Below, one piece after another: positions 24,171 through 35,730 of a stretch of 64,000 nt of DNA. This DNA comes from Isoetes taiwanensis (lineage: Eukaryota; Streptophyta; Lycopodiopsida; Isoetales; Isoetaceae): contig JAJEKV010000559.1 of assembly GCA_021234155.1 (NCBI GenBank), forward strand, positions 83,597 to 147,596. The letters run 5' to 3'. The notes under the pieces were generated by a model that was given only the letters and a program-made list of their open reading frames with translations, was not told where the DNA came from and ran no database searches. Position 1 is the first letter of the stretch. Every line of letters begins with the position of its first letter. Both the position numbers and the translations under genes were made by a program.

Positions 24171-25096
24171 GAGTATACCATCAAAACCTTAGGCAAACTC
24201 AGATTCTACATCTTTAAAAATCATAGGCTGCCCCAATCATAATTGAGCATAATCTAAAACGAGAGGTGTCCAGAGCTCTAACATATAATTGGTCCGCCGA
24301 TTGATGATCCGGACGACCGGTGGTAGTAAAGGATATATCCTTGTACCTCCGGGCATGGGTATTGCTTTGGTTGTATCCTCCATGATACAAAAGATCTCCA
24401 CGATGCCTCAATCATTGTATCTCGATGATATCGTTGTAAATTTGTCGCCTATTGCTACAACTACAATTACCATTCTTCAAAAATTTACATCTAATGCACC
24501 ATGCTTAATAGTTTAATTTTCATTCCACACAAAAAAATAACATACAAATCAAATCTTACAAATCTTATCCTAAGAGATGCAAATTTTACTATTTTACCCG
24601 TGAGTCTCATTTGACACCTTTGATCTTTTGGACTTCATTTTGCCCGCTCCTCATCTTGAAGTGCTTACACCTTTCTTCCGCCATCGCCAGCAATTTTAGA
24701 GGTCTCTGTGCATATCTTCCGGGTTTGGGGACCTTCAATAGCATGCATTTGTACACACACATTCCTTTGAGGTTTAGGTGTCTTAACCTTTAGGATCCCT
24801 TTCCAAACGGAATCCCTTTAGGTAATAAGCTTTTCCCCGCGATCTATAACAACCTCCCTTTGTTCCTTTGTTTTTCCGGTTCACTTGGACTTCCTCTTCT
24901 TTCGCTTTTTCGGAACCATTACCGCTAAGCCGCTATTTTTCCTCTTCTTGAAGTTTTTGGAAGATTCTTTATTTTATTCTTTTATTTGTTAATTTTTGTC
25001 CTCTTTGATCTCAAGTGTCTTTCATCTAAAAAATCAAATTTCCTAGATTTTGGATCTATTTTTTCCGCCTGAATAATGCTAGTTTTATAGCTTCAT

Positions 25097-25495
25097 CTAA
25101 GTCTTTATGATGAAATATTTCCATTTCCTCGCATAGATATCGCCCCTACATCCACGACATATTTTCTCGTAAGCTCTTTTCCCATCCGTGATTCTATTAG
25201 TGCCGCTTAAATGAGTGAATTTTAGAAGTGTAGGACTGACTACTCTTAGCTTCCCCGCTTCATACGTCCCATTCCCTACGAGCTCATCGTGGATAGTTAG
25301 AGGGTAAACAATGCGCTTCAAATGCCGCTTTGAACTTTTCCCACCATGATCCCGGATCACATCCCCGTCATTTTGCCACCATGTTTGGGCTTGATCTTTA
25401 AATAAGTGTCCATGGCTTGCGCTAGCTTTTCCACATCCGTTGTCGTTCGCATTAACGCTCAAAGAACTTTTTCCCACCGACCGATGAACCTCCAT
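25097..25495 (-). pseudogene. gag: Ty3/gypsy-type gag fragment (Retrotrans_gag domain)
   Basis: This 132-residue frame follows the plant retrotransposon gag pattern. FKDQAQTWW at residues 32-40 carries the conserved tryptophan pair, YPLTIHDEL at 64-72 matches the usual YYP..Y..EL segment, LLKFTHLS at 90-97 matches the E..F..LS helix, and KRAYEKICRGCRGDIYA at 106-122 matches the F..GLR..I region. Gag forms the capsid-like particle in which the element is reverse transcribed. The intervening residues at 50-63 and 73-89 fit poorly, suggesting local frameshifts, and no zinc knuckle, protease or reverse transcriptase follows. It sits between the two LTRs in the expected orientation. Confidence 0.75.
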
Positions 25496-25832
25496 AATCT
25501 TGATGTGCTTTTGTGTCTCCCCTTGAAAGATCCGCGATGTCCTTTCTAACCACTTTCAGCCTTAGGTATATGGGGAGGAGTTAATGGTGGAGGACCATTA
25601 GGCAAAGGGAGGTTGCAAAGGTTGCGATAAATATCCGAAGGAAGCGAGATACTGCATTGACAAAGAATCTAATTCTGTCTGCCATACTCTTTGCCGATCG
25701 CTAGGCATAGGCAATGCTAATTGGGATGCAATGTAGCCGCATTAGACAAGGCTTGCCGATATTGTGCTTTGGTAACATTGAAGGCTGGTCATTGATCGTA
25801 TGAGGATCGCCTCAGCCCGATACCCCTTCATA

Positions 25833-26663
25833 TGGTTTAAGGAATCTTAACGGCGCATGGGCTTGAACACCGCTTATATAAATCAAAGACAGAAGAAATA
25901 GACCTTAAAGTCTTATACAAACTTCTTCTCAAGAGCAAAAGTACATGGTTTCAAGAACCAAACTATGGAGCATCCAGCTTCCACCCAAATCAATCCGTGG
26001 ATTAAGGCAATTTCAGGTTAACACAGACATTGGATCAATGGGTTCTTTCTTTATAGTCCGAGATCCTTCAAATACGCTAGCAATAGCCTTTAATGGCCTT
26101 CAAGAGGCAGCAATAGCTCCGCCATATTTGGGCTAAAAGTCCACGCTCAGCAAATAAATGGCTTTCTCTTATCGGATTTGATCAAATCGGATTAGCAGAG
26201 CTCTGATTTGATGCCGCGAGGAAACTGCGGAGGACCGGATTTTCAGCAAAGAAATGCATCTTCTAGCTTCCCCCGTTGGTCGGATTTGAATACCGACAGC
26301 AGATCCGACTCAAGTCGAGGAGGGAGCAATCATGCGCAGTCGGATGCCTTTGGGACTGGTTGAAAAGAAATCTTTTCCTTCCCTCTATCCGTGCCGGCCT
26401 CCTCTATATCCGGTTCGAATCCTTTTTCCTATTAAAAGCATGCTCACCTATTCCGATCCTCACACAAATCGCCCCTTTTATGCAAATATTGTTGAATTAC
26501 CAAATATTTCCATGCATCGCTTTAATACAAAATATCTTCCATTCTTTAAGGATTGTTTATAGTAGCATGCCCCCTTGCCTAGTCTTGTAAACCATTGAAA
26601 GTCATATGCCCCATTGCCTTAATCCCTTGCTATTGACCACTCCCCCTAGCATGCTCCATATCA
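25833..26663 (-). repeat. 5' LTR
   Basis: Direct-repeat partner of the 3' LTR. On the minus strand it begins TGATATGGAGCATGC at 26,663. Its inner end lies a few bases from a decayed primer-binding-site-like sequence, which supports 25,833 rather than 25,864 as the border. Confidence 0.8.
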
Positions 26664-26770
26664 CACTCCATGGCAACTGCCTAATTTGGCTCCTGGAGGG
26701 AGGCTGAGGGGCTTGCTTGCACATTACCATGGATGCACTCCGTGGAAATTGGCCATATGAAAACTTCATC
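26664..26770. repeat. Tandem repeat array, right part
   Basis: GGGGCTTGCTTGCACATTAC at about 26,708-26,727, with flanking CTAATTTGGCTCC and GAAATTGGCC, matches units of the array left of the retrotransposon. This indicates that the element landed in the array. Confidence 0.7.
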
Positions 26771-29700
26771 AAGAAAGGTATTTGCATTTGCATATGGACT
26801 TGCATCCCGCAATGTGTCGCTTCCATTTTGAGTATGGAAAGGAGAAGGATGCATTGATCCCCTGCCGATCGAGTATTGGCATTTGTGATGGGTGAATCTA
26901 GGCCGATCGGTGAGAACGGAAGTGAAGCTTTGGGTATTACAAGGGTTTGATGGCAAGGGTAAGAAAAGAATTGAGATTGAAAGGGCCAAAATCCATATAT
27001 GCACGATGACCTTTATTTTGGTAATGGCTCAAAGACAAGGGTCGAAGGGTTGACTTTGACTTGCACCTGTGGGCAGCACATATTGTATTACTTGGTTGAT
27101 TTTGCTAGTAAGCACTCCTACGCGAAGTCGATAGGAAGCCTGGAACAACAAGGTAGGCATCAAGAATGTGCGACTATTTGAAACATTGCGCGTTGAGTAG
27201 CCAATGAGAGACAAACACAAAAATTTGATTTGGCCCAACTGCTTGACACCGGGCAAGGGAGCAGTTTTCATTGCTCTCCAATGTCAGTGGCACTTAGGGC
27301 CACAATTGAATCGATTGATTCTTTCAACTTGTCCACTCAGTAAACGCCGGCAAAGAGGGGCCAACCGGGTGCTAGTCAATGCTTAGCTGCATATCCTCGT
27401 TATTTACACTACACCTAAATTTACATTCAACATTCATGTATATAATATTCAACAAGTTATTTATTGTGTGCTTGTTTTATATGTCGCAGCTCTAACAAAA
27501 ATTATAAAGACAAGAAGTCCAAGCACACCTGACAACTCAAGACTATTATGTCTCATTAACAACATAACGAGAATGACCAATCTCCTTCCAACGCGGCACA
27601 TCGCATGCCAGGAATGCCTCGCGATGACTTTTAGTGCCTTCAAGATTTGATGACCCCTCTCCATTCTTACAAAACATGGAGAATGAGCTAGAATTGTCGC
27701 CGCCTCTCAAGAAGTGGAGAGAGCAAGATAACATGTAAAGCGACGAGTATCGCACGGCCGATTTAAGGCCGCGGTAAATGGAAGACATATCTAAGAGAAA
27801 AATTGCACCATCACGAGGCATAATGTAGCCGCCGAGTCAGGACCGTGCTACGAGGATGTGATAACAAATTTGACGAATGAGTTCTAAAGAGATTGGCCTA
27901 ATAAGAGGGGTAAGTACAAAGCCTTCGAGTGCAAGATTGCCGGCAGCGACAAAAAGCAAGTGGAGTGGCATGTCCAAGGAAGGACACCCCACCCCACAAT
28001 CGCGGAGTTCAAGAAGAGTTTTATGCGCATAAGTATACTATGAGCTTGTGAAGAAAAAGTGCCCCAGAATTCGCGCCGCGAGAAAATGGAGGCAAAGAAG
28101 CAGAGTGGCAACACACAAGAGGGTTAAGCTATCGAAGATAGTAGTGAGGCGATGGTGCTACTGCCACCATTGAGACACCCTCGTTGTCGACGCCATTCGA
28201 CTTTTGAAGTGGCAGGGTAGCTCTACGGAGCCATCAATGAGCTTGTACACTGGGCCCACTAGAGAATGAGAAAAGTCGAACCTAACCCTTTTGAAGAGAA
28301 TCATTTTCAAGGACCGTGTCGATGGATATGAGAAGATGGCAACCTAATTAGAGGACACTAAAGGGGCTAGTGGCATTGAATAAAGAGGCGACAAATTCCA
28401 AGTGAAACAACTATCACTTACACAACCTAATAAGATCACGACTGACTTTTTAGCGGACTTCTAAGGCCACGGTATACCCCCACCAAGTAATACTTGTATA
28501 TGAGGGAAGAGCATTAAAGGCCACCGACTATTGACATTATGTGTGGTACCGGCAACCCTGACACAGGCAAGGTATACTCCTAGGTGTGGGCATCGTGATG
28601 CATGTGTGTGATGTTATTGATTGATGTTGCAAAGTTGCTTTGTCCAATGCAAGACGGATGGATTTTTCCCCGAATTGCAATATGCCATATTGAATATGCA
28701 AGGTCGCGATGCCATCTTTGCCACAACTAGTCGCCCCGAGAGAGATGGGCAAATGCATACCTTCGAAAGTTATCACAGATGGAATTGTGGGAGGGGAGTG
28801 GAGGAGTCACAAGGAGAGAGGTAGAAAGCCGTGACATTAATCATTCCTACCCAATCCGTGGCCAATACTGTGGTGATTGGATTGATCCAACTAAGTCCAA
28901 TGAAAATAATATTGAATATGTAGCAAAATAACAGGGGTTTTGTATTTTGCACGCTTTTTTTTCTATGGTTTTTATAAGGGATTTTGATGTTCAGATTTCG
29001 GGGATGTACTAATGTGCTAGATTCAGAGTGCCATACCGAATTTTAATTTTCGCGGCCTCCATCTTCAATGGTCCACCTATGAATTTTAAAGCTGAAGCAA
29101 TTACGCGTGCTCCCAAAAAATGCATTTTAGGGTTCTATGGTTTCGCGGCTCCCAACCAGACCCGGACCTGGACTATTGAGCTTTGGCGACAACGGGTCGC
29201 TTGTGTAGCCGGATGCTAGCTGTGTTTGCGTTAATCGCGGTTTTGTTCGTGGTTTTTGTGCAAGTTGATCCATCACGGATTTCTTTTGTGTAAATATAGT
29301 CCTTTGGGGATGCAAGCTTTAGCTCACATCGTTTTATTTGAGCTTTTGATTTCTTCCCCGCTTCATACATGTGCGCTTAAGTCCACACCACCGGCTATCA
29401 CGATTTTTTTGTGCAAATACAGCCCCGCCAGCCTCAGCTCACGAGGCCTGTATTTTGGGTTGTGCACTTCGCCTTGGCAGGATCTTTAGCCAACTGCGTC
29501 ACTTTGGTAATTCTCAAAAGAACCGGAAGGGACGGGAATGCATCACCGATACGGCTAATACCATGGATGCATCACCGCATTCACTCATTGGGGATGATTC
29601 AGCCCGCATTTTGGTGGCTTTCAAACCCACATGCGATCTCAAAGTGAAGCATTACAGTTAACATAGACCATAAGAGCCTTTATTTTAGCCCTTATTTGAT

Positions 29701-30903
29701 TATAGAATTGAAGGTTTAATGTAGGGAAATGGTATCTGGCCTCGAAATTGGAGCCGAAAAGAAAGAGAGTTAGAAGAAATGCCCAAGTGCAAGGAGCGCT
29801 TGGTTAAAAATTTCACACACAGCACAGGGTAATTTCGTGGGATACAAGTTGCGAGGGAAGGAGTTGATTTGTGAGAGCACAACATAAATGAGATGCGTTC
29901 AAACTTTGCTCTGGTTTCATCTTATTTACAAGTCGTGGGTCAGAGCCGGGAAAGTGCAAACGAATTTCACATTTTGTTTCGTGACACCGATAGTCTTAAT
30001 ATGTAGTAGCAGATACTTTTTTATGGCTTGTTTTGCATATATTACACTTGGTGCTTGAAATGTGTCCACATGTCCTTGAGCAACCCAAGATTTCTAAGAT
30101 GATCCGGGTGTGTAGGATCTCCATCCTCCCTCTTCCCTTTCTTCGTGAAGTTTAACACATGAAGATATTGTTTCAACATTTTTAAAATTGAGATATTTGG
30201 AGCCTAAATTGAAGCTACCGTAAGAAGTAAGGCACACGATTAGATATTGTTTTTTTAAGGTTTTGCATTTGCTTTGACGCTCGTGATCGAACAACATATC
30301 ACAAGGTTCGTGACAAAACAAAAAGCTAGAAGAGAAATCATGCCCGAAAATCAATTGCTTCAAAGAACTAGACTATCATGTAAGTCAATGTAACGCTGAA
30401 CACCTGTCACAACGCCAAGGAAGCTCAAGATAAATGTGAGCCGGCAATCCTATTAAATTTATTGGTAACGAAGAAACAGCTTTAGCTTTGATGGAAGAAA
30501 TGATTTTAGCTTTTGATGCAAAGAGATAAGCTATGTAGGATCGTAATGAGCAAGAATGAGCCCAAGAAGCCCCCGTGGATTATGAAGAAGCCGATGCAAA
30601 TGGAATCAGAATTTGCACATCCTTTATGAGCTTGAAAGCGAAGTAGCAAAGGCCCATCCAACCGGTCGGTTGTGCGTGGAGTTCTTTGAAAATGTTTAAG
30701 TGTGATATTTCTATTATGTTTATTTGTGTCCGGAAGCCAGCGATGTTCAAAAGTGACGCTTGTAGTGAAAAGTCCTTGCATTTGCAAACAGCTTGAGATA
30801 ACTTCAATTCGTAATGGTGAACTTCCAAATGAGGAAGTCAATCACGATACAAACATGGTTATGTTCCTAATTGAAATGGATTAGCAAGGATTTTTTTAAT
30901 TCT
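26771..30903. other. Unrecognised, probably repeat-derived
   Basis: Frames are all under 112 codons; the longest is minus 30,841-30,506. Two local repeats stand out. GAATATGTAGCAAAATAACA with a following GGGGTT at 28,915 also occurs at 23,925 inside the retrotransposon. A loose duplication of a TTTGTG-AAATA-AG...AGCTCAC block lies at 29,285-29,330 and 29,408-29,445. I recognise no protein domain. Confidence 0.3.
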
Positions 30904-33036
30904 ATTAATCAAAGTAGGGTAATTTGAAGTCTCGCTCAAGTGTTCCAAACTATTATAATACTGCTATTTTCAATAACTCAATAAATTTCTAAATAAAATG
31001 CTTTATAGCATATATAATTATATTACATTACGCTTTAATATTATAGTTACTCAAGTTTCATTTTTATTTAGCATCCATTTGTGAACCATTTCTATCGTCT
31101 AGAAGCAATGCGGATCATATGGTGATGGATCTTGAGTTGATGGTCACAGTAGCCTAGATAAGTTTTCGCGGTGAAGGAACCCACTTCCATTATCTTTGAA
31201 ACGAACGTTTCAAAGGCGAAACAAAGCATATGAAAAGCACGCCGCGAATTGGATAATATGACACCTAAGATCATTTATGAGTTCTCAAAGCATCAAGAGG
31301 ATGCGTAAATGCCAGTTGAAGGTGGTGTCGAGCAGCCACAGAATCGGGCAAGTAATAACATTATTAATGGCAAGCTTGGGCACGTGAGATGCCTGCTGAT
31401 TTGGGTCCTACATTTCTTTTTGCCTTTGTTTGGTTCAAAAAAGCAATGAAATGCACGGGTTTTTGTACAAAACACGCTGGTTCTTCTTACAGAACCCATC
31501 CGATGAGACATACCAAGATGATAAGCTCCGCTGCATCCGCGCATTGCCAACCAAGGTTAGGTATGCCGCGGTAGACCTTATCCGGGAAGAAACCCCGCAC
31601 TTCTACTGCCCATTGTGACGTAATCGAATAACTATCTAACCCACCGCTCGCTTCTATTAATATTAGTAATGCCCGTGCCCACCTTATTGGTGAAAGAGTA
31701 TGAGATCATACCGTCCATTACCCCCTATTCCCCCGCCAATTCCTAACCATGCTTTAGCGCGAAAGAAGAAATTCCCTTCTAAGAACAAATCTTCATGGAT
31801 AGGACGGATTTCATACCGTGCATAATCGCCAGGAATAATGATCACCAAAGATTCACTCCAAAGAATCGGGAAAAATCTCATCTATATCCGACGGCCACAA
31901 CCTCTTTCATCGATGGATCCTGAAATGCCGCTTATGAATGGGCTTTAACATCGCCAAAGGTATGTTTTCATAGCAAGAAACCTGGATCCATGGTTAATTT
32001 TGATTGCTTGGAGAATAAATGGCATAGAGCAGGGATTGCCGAAGCAAGAAAGCCCTGCCGCCATTATTTATTTTAATTTTCATTTATGCTTTTTTCTTCT
32101 ATCGTGGTATGCTCACATCTTTTTTCGCTAAAAATATTAGGTTCAAAACAAAACCCAACCGCCTTTATATATAGCGTTTCATTTTATATTCCTTTTTATT
32201 TATTGCCGATAGTTAGCATAATTATATCGTTATATGTTTAATGTCTTTTATTTCACGCCTCGCTTTTGGGGTCCGGCGGGGCCAATTTTTGGTGATAATA
32301 ACCAACACATAACTATTCGCTGACATTAATAAATATAACCATGGATCCAACACATTTAAATTAAAATCGATCCCCCTTAAACCCCTTTGGTTTGGGTGCA
32401 TATTCACTGGGTGACGAGGGGGGCCGAGAGCCCTTCATAATTGTATTTTGCACGTACGAAATCAACACCATATAGTATTCCTAGCTGGAAATCTTTTATA
32501 GTATTTTGCTTAATCTTATTATACAAGATAGCAAAGCTTGTACTTGCATACCCCTACAAATGAGGAACTTTATGTACCTAGGGTATAGAATAAGGGGCTA
32601 ATATGCCAATCCAACAGCCTCTCGATGCCCTCGAGTCACCCCGTAGAATATGCACCCAAACCAAAGGGGTTTTTAAGGGGATTTTAATTTAAATGTTTGG
32701 ATCCAATGGTTATATTTATTAATGTCAATGGTAGTTATGTGTTGGTTATTATATTCGTGAATTTTTTATCCTTCTAAGCCCCAAAAAAAATGACGCGAGA
32801 ATATAAAAGACATTTAAAAAACGTAGCAATATGTGTTATGTAATATGCAAAGATTAAGAATAAAAAGGGAATATAGTAAAATGAGTCCTGGAGTAACCAT
32901 AATATTAAAGAATGTAATATAATTATATATGATAACAAAAAGCATTTTATTTAGAAATTTATTGAGTTATTGAAAATAGCAAAGGTATTATAATAGTTTT
33001 ACACTTTGAGCCGCAGAGACCCTACTTTTGATTAAT
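30904..33036. mobile_element. Foldback element with about 390-base arms, interrupted by a 1.1-kb insertion
   Basis: The left arm is 30,904-31,064 plus 32,176-32,407 and the right arm is 32,646-33,036. They are inverted copies: the outer ends read ATTAATCAAAGTAGGG and its complement, and a long middle block contains CTCAATAAATTTCTAAATAA in both. The inner ends read ACCCCTTTGGTTTGGGTGCA against its complement. The loop of about 240 bases contains CCTCGAGTCACCCCGT and is shared with the truncated copy at 15,545-16,035. No transposase is seen. Long inverted arms with a unique loop fit foldback or MULE-related non-autonomous elements. I could not find an outer target duplication. Confidence 0.85.
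31065..32175. mobile_element. Nested 1.1-kb insertion flanked by a perfect 10-base duplication
   Basis: GTTTCATTTT occurs at 31,055-31,064 and 32,176-32,185, exactly where the left arm of the foldback element is interrupted. The intact right arm has one corresponding site, so the repeat is best read as a target site duplication. A 9-11 base duplication is typical of Mutator-like elements, although I see no clear terminal inverted repeats. The insert holds only short frames. The plus frame at 31,430-31,618 includes DDKLRCIRALPTKVRYAAVD, unrecognised, and may be a captured or transposon-derived fragment. Confidence 0.75.
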
Positions 33037-33975
33037 GGTGAATAACGATAAACAGACAAAGATTAAATTTTGATTTTGAACATTTTATAATGGATATAAG
33101 GTGAATGATACAAATTCGAATTAAACCCATTGTTCAAAGAAGAAAGCAAGAATTAAAAAATTTTGGAACCCTTTCATGGAAAAACCCTTTGGATCAACCG
33201 CCATCTCTTTTACCTCCGGCTTAGTCTTTTTTTGTTTGTCCTTGATATCTAAAGTGCCTCCAGGGATGAGTTCGGCCACTCATCTTAGGTGGCACTTTAG
33301 ATTAGTCAAATAGAAAATCTAAAGAGTGTAATTTTGGCTTAGTCTTTGTCCACACCCTTTTGAATATTGCCGCTAACCATGATTGTATTGTCCATGGCAA
33401 ACAATGTGATTTCTGAATTTTTGTTACCCTATAGAAAGATTGAGCTTCCGCCTTTTTAGAGACTCTCTCGGCTTAATGTTTTAGTGTTTTTGCTAGGTTA
33501 CATTACACCGAGAGGCTCTTAAATGGAGGTGGAGCGTAATTCATTCCTCTAGAGATGGAATTTCATGCAAGTTGCTATAACGCCGAGGTGAGAGCATTTC
33601 TAATTTCAAGCCAAAGTGGTGCCTCGAGCTTTGTCCATTCATATAGCGTCGTTAGGTGCCAAATCATGGAATATCGTGAACTCCCCGCCATTGATGGAGA
33701 ACCTTAAGTAGCACCGCGGACTTGAAAATTAGAGGACGGTCCCCTGAGCTGAGTGGTAGATTGTACAAGAACAGGTAACAAGATTTTGAGTACTCTCTAT
33801 TTTATTGTGGGCATGGATTATGCAATGAAGGCTAAGCTTGGCGATTCTGCGCTTGAAGTTCTATGAGATGATGGTGAGACTTCTCATGCTAGCATTCCTC
33901 GGTGGTATTTAAGGGGCGTCGGAACTTAAGTCCAAGATGGTTCCGACGCGGGCGAAGGGTTCAATGCACTTAGGT
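33037..33975. other. No recognisable gene
   Basis: Stops are frequent in all frames and no frame reaches 60 codons. Nothing recognisable is seen. Confidence 0.4.
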
Positions 33976-34340
33976 CGACCGAGGTGATGGTGAGATGATC
34001 GTGATGAGATTCGGCTCTCAAGGCGCGCTATAGGTCAATGCGTTCGAACACAAATATCACATGTGGATCATGTATCTTGCGGAATACCGGATCGTGATTC
34101 GCCTCAACCGGGTCCAGGGATGTTTGGCCCTTGGTATGAGTAGATTACTTATCGCCAAAGATTCCGGGGGCAGGGGAAAGCAATGTTCTTAAGCTTCCAG
34201 ACGCACCGATCCGCAGAGGGCTCCTCGGGCACCATGGCCAATCGAGGTGATGGTGATGATCATGAGAAGATCTGCTCAAGCCACTTAGGCCTAATGTTGA
34301 ATCCAATATCACATGTGGATCATGTATCTGGTGGTATAGC
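33976..34340. repeat. Direct duplication with a 263-base period
   Basis: CGAGGTGATGGTGA occurs at 33,979 and 34,243, and ATATCACATGTGGATCATGT with flanking matches occurs at 34,053 and 34,315. The order and spacing are the same, so this is one duplicated unit whose second copy is cut short at about 34,340. No coding frame spans it. Confidence 0.8.
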
Positions 34341-35067
34341 TTAGCGTAACTTGCAAATCCAAATTATGTTTAATGGAGCTTTGAGCCAAATTTTCCCTAG
34401 GGATGTTCTACCTCATTATGGCCATATTCTCATATTTTCGCTAGATCCCCTGCAAGCAATTTTTTTAACATTAATTGGGCCAGGAACGCATTTCCTTAAT
34501 CATCCAATGGTAGCAATACATCAAACTTTCTCATATCATAGGAAATCAAGTCCCATATTTTGAGAACATCTTTTACATCATCCATTGCAGTGTGAGGTCC
34601 AAGAAAAGAGAAATGTCATGATGTAATTCAAATTCATTGCCAAATAACTCCACTAAAATGAATGAGTTCAGATTTATTTACGTATTGTAATTACATAAAG
34701 CTAATAACATTATTTAATGTATTCAACTATAAAGCAATAGCATTATTTAATGCATCTAATTACAAAGCAACAACATTTGTACTCTAATCGAAATTACAAC
34801 TAGATCGACCTTTTACCACTTGCAAGATGATTATAATGAATGAAAAATTAACATATAAGATCGAAGCGCGCTACTGCATAATAACGCAATGGTGTGTGTT
34901 AAGTGAGGCATCAATGGTCTCCAACCAAGAACCCATTGATGCATTACTATCATGTTTTTATTAGGGGTATTGATCATTACTATCATGTTTTTATTATTAG
35001 AGGGGTGGTACGCCTTATTCGGAAACGTAAACGTAGAGTACCAAGTGGCTTTTCTTAAGAGCTGCGC
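34341..35067. other. No recognisable gene; short 37-base duplication
   Basis: CATTACTATCATGTTTTTAT occurs twice in tandem within 34,931-35,005. Otherwise the stretch is AT-rich, and its longest frame (83 codons, minus, 34,831-35,082) partly translates that repeat. Confidence 0.45.
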
Positions 35068-35617
35068 GACAATGTGTCCCAAATCGTAGCCGCATTTTAT
35101 TACATAAGATTGTCAAAGATATTTTGGGTGTATTCATGCGGTACATTGAGGTTTAATACCGCATAAAGTGGATTCTTTCATTTACGGTATTTTGTTCTTC
35201 TTTCTTCTGCTTTTTCCTCATCTTTGCTGTTACGCTTTGAGTGGTGGAAGGCTGCTGCCACCGTTGATAAGCGCTTTCACGGCTTCTCATAGCTTTGGCA
35301 TCTTTCTTCCGTTGGCCTTCTTTCTATTTTATTCCGCTTTCCGCGATAGGGAAGGCGGCGACACCGTGGAGGCTACAGCCTTTGCCTGAAGCCATAGCTA
35401 TCTTTCCAGAAGTTTCTTTTACGGTCTAAGCCCAGCGATTAGGAAGGCGCACGTTAGGGCCCAACTCATTAAATTTGGCAGATTTGTATGCCGCTTCACC
35501 ACCGCCTCTTCGCCAAGATCCTCGACGTCAACCCTTCCCCGCTTCCAACAATAACCCTTTGTTACCGCGACCCATTTCTGCCCATTATTTCCCTTCCTCC
35601 ACCGAATTCTCCTCTTC
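35068..35617. repeat. Dispersed repeat R1, copy 1
   Basis: Matches 46,075-46,645 in the same orientation. Shared blocks are AATGTGTCCCAAATCG, TTACATAAGATTGTCAAAG, TACGCTTTGAGT, GCCATAGCT, AGAAGTTTCTTTT, CCAACAATAA and CGCGACCC. The copies differ by many small indels. Promoter-like or coding content was not recognised. Confidence 0.8.
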
Positions 35618-35730
35618 TTCGATCTATTCACCGCGTTCTATTCTGAGCTTTCCGGGTTGTCAGCTGGTTTCTTGTTCCTTTTTCTTTTCGAAATAATGCT
35701 GCACTTTTCGTGTCCCAGGTCTTCATTTCG

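Larger units (their letters stand above)
22952..26663 (-). mobile_element. Short LTR retrotransposon, gag-only, inserted in a tandem array
   Basis: Two direct repeats of about 0.8 kb flank a 2.05-kb interior with a minus-strand gag. The right repeat is therefore the 5' LTR. Both repeats end at high coordinate in GCTCCATATCA and share TATATAAATCAAAGACAG, GAGCAAAAGTACATGG and many later blocks in order. Just inside the 5' LTR, a minus-strand GGTATCGGGCTGAGGCGATC (about 25,825-25,806) resembles a decayed initiator-methionine tRNA primer site. The interior is too short for pol, so the element is non-autonomous or internally deleted. The low-coordinate LTR edge is uncertain by about 30 bases (22,952 or 22,981), and no target duplication is certain. 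Confidence 0.8.

Noticed and set aside
24405-24430. Plus-strand YLDDIVV peptide resembling a reverse transcriptase active site
   Set aside because: It lies on the strand opposite to the gag of the same element, and none of the other reverse transcriptase blocks precede or follow it.
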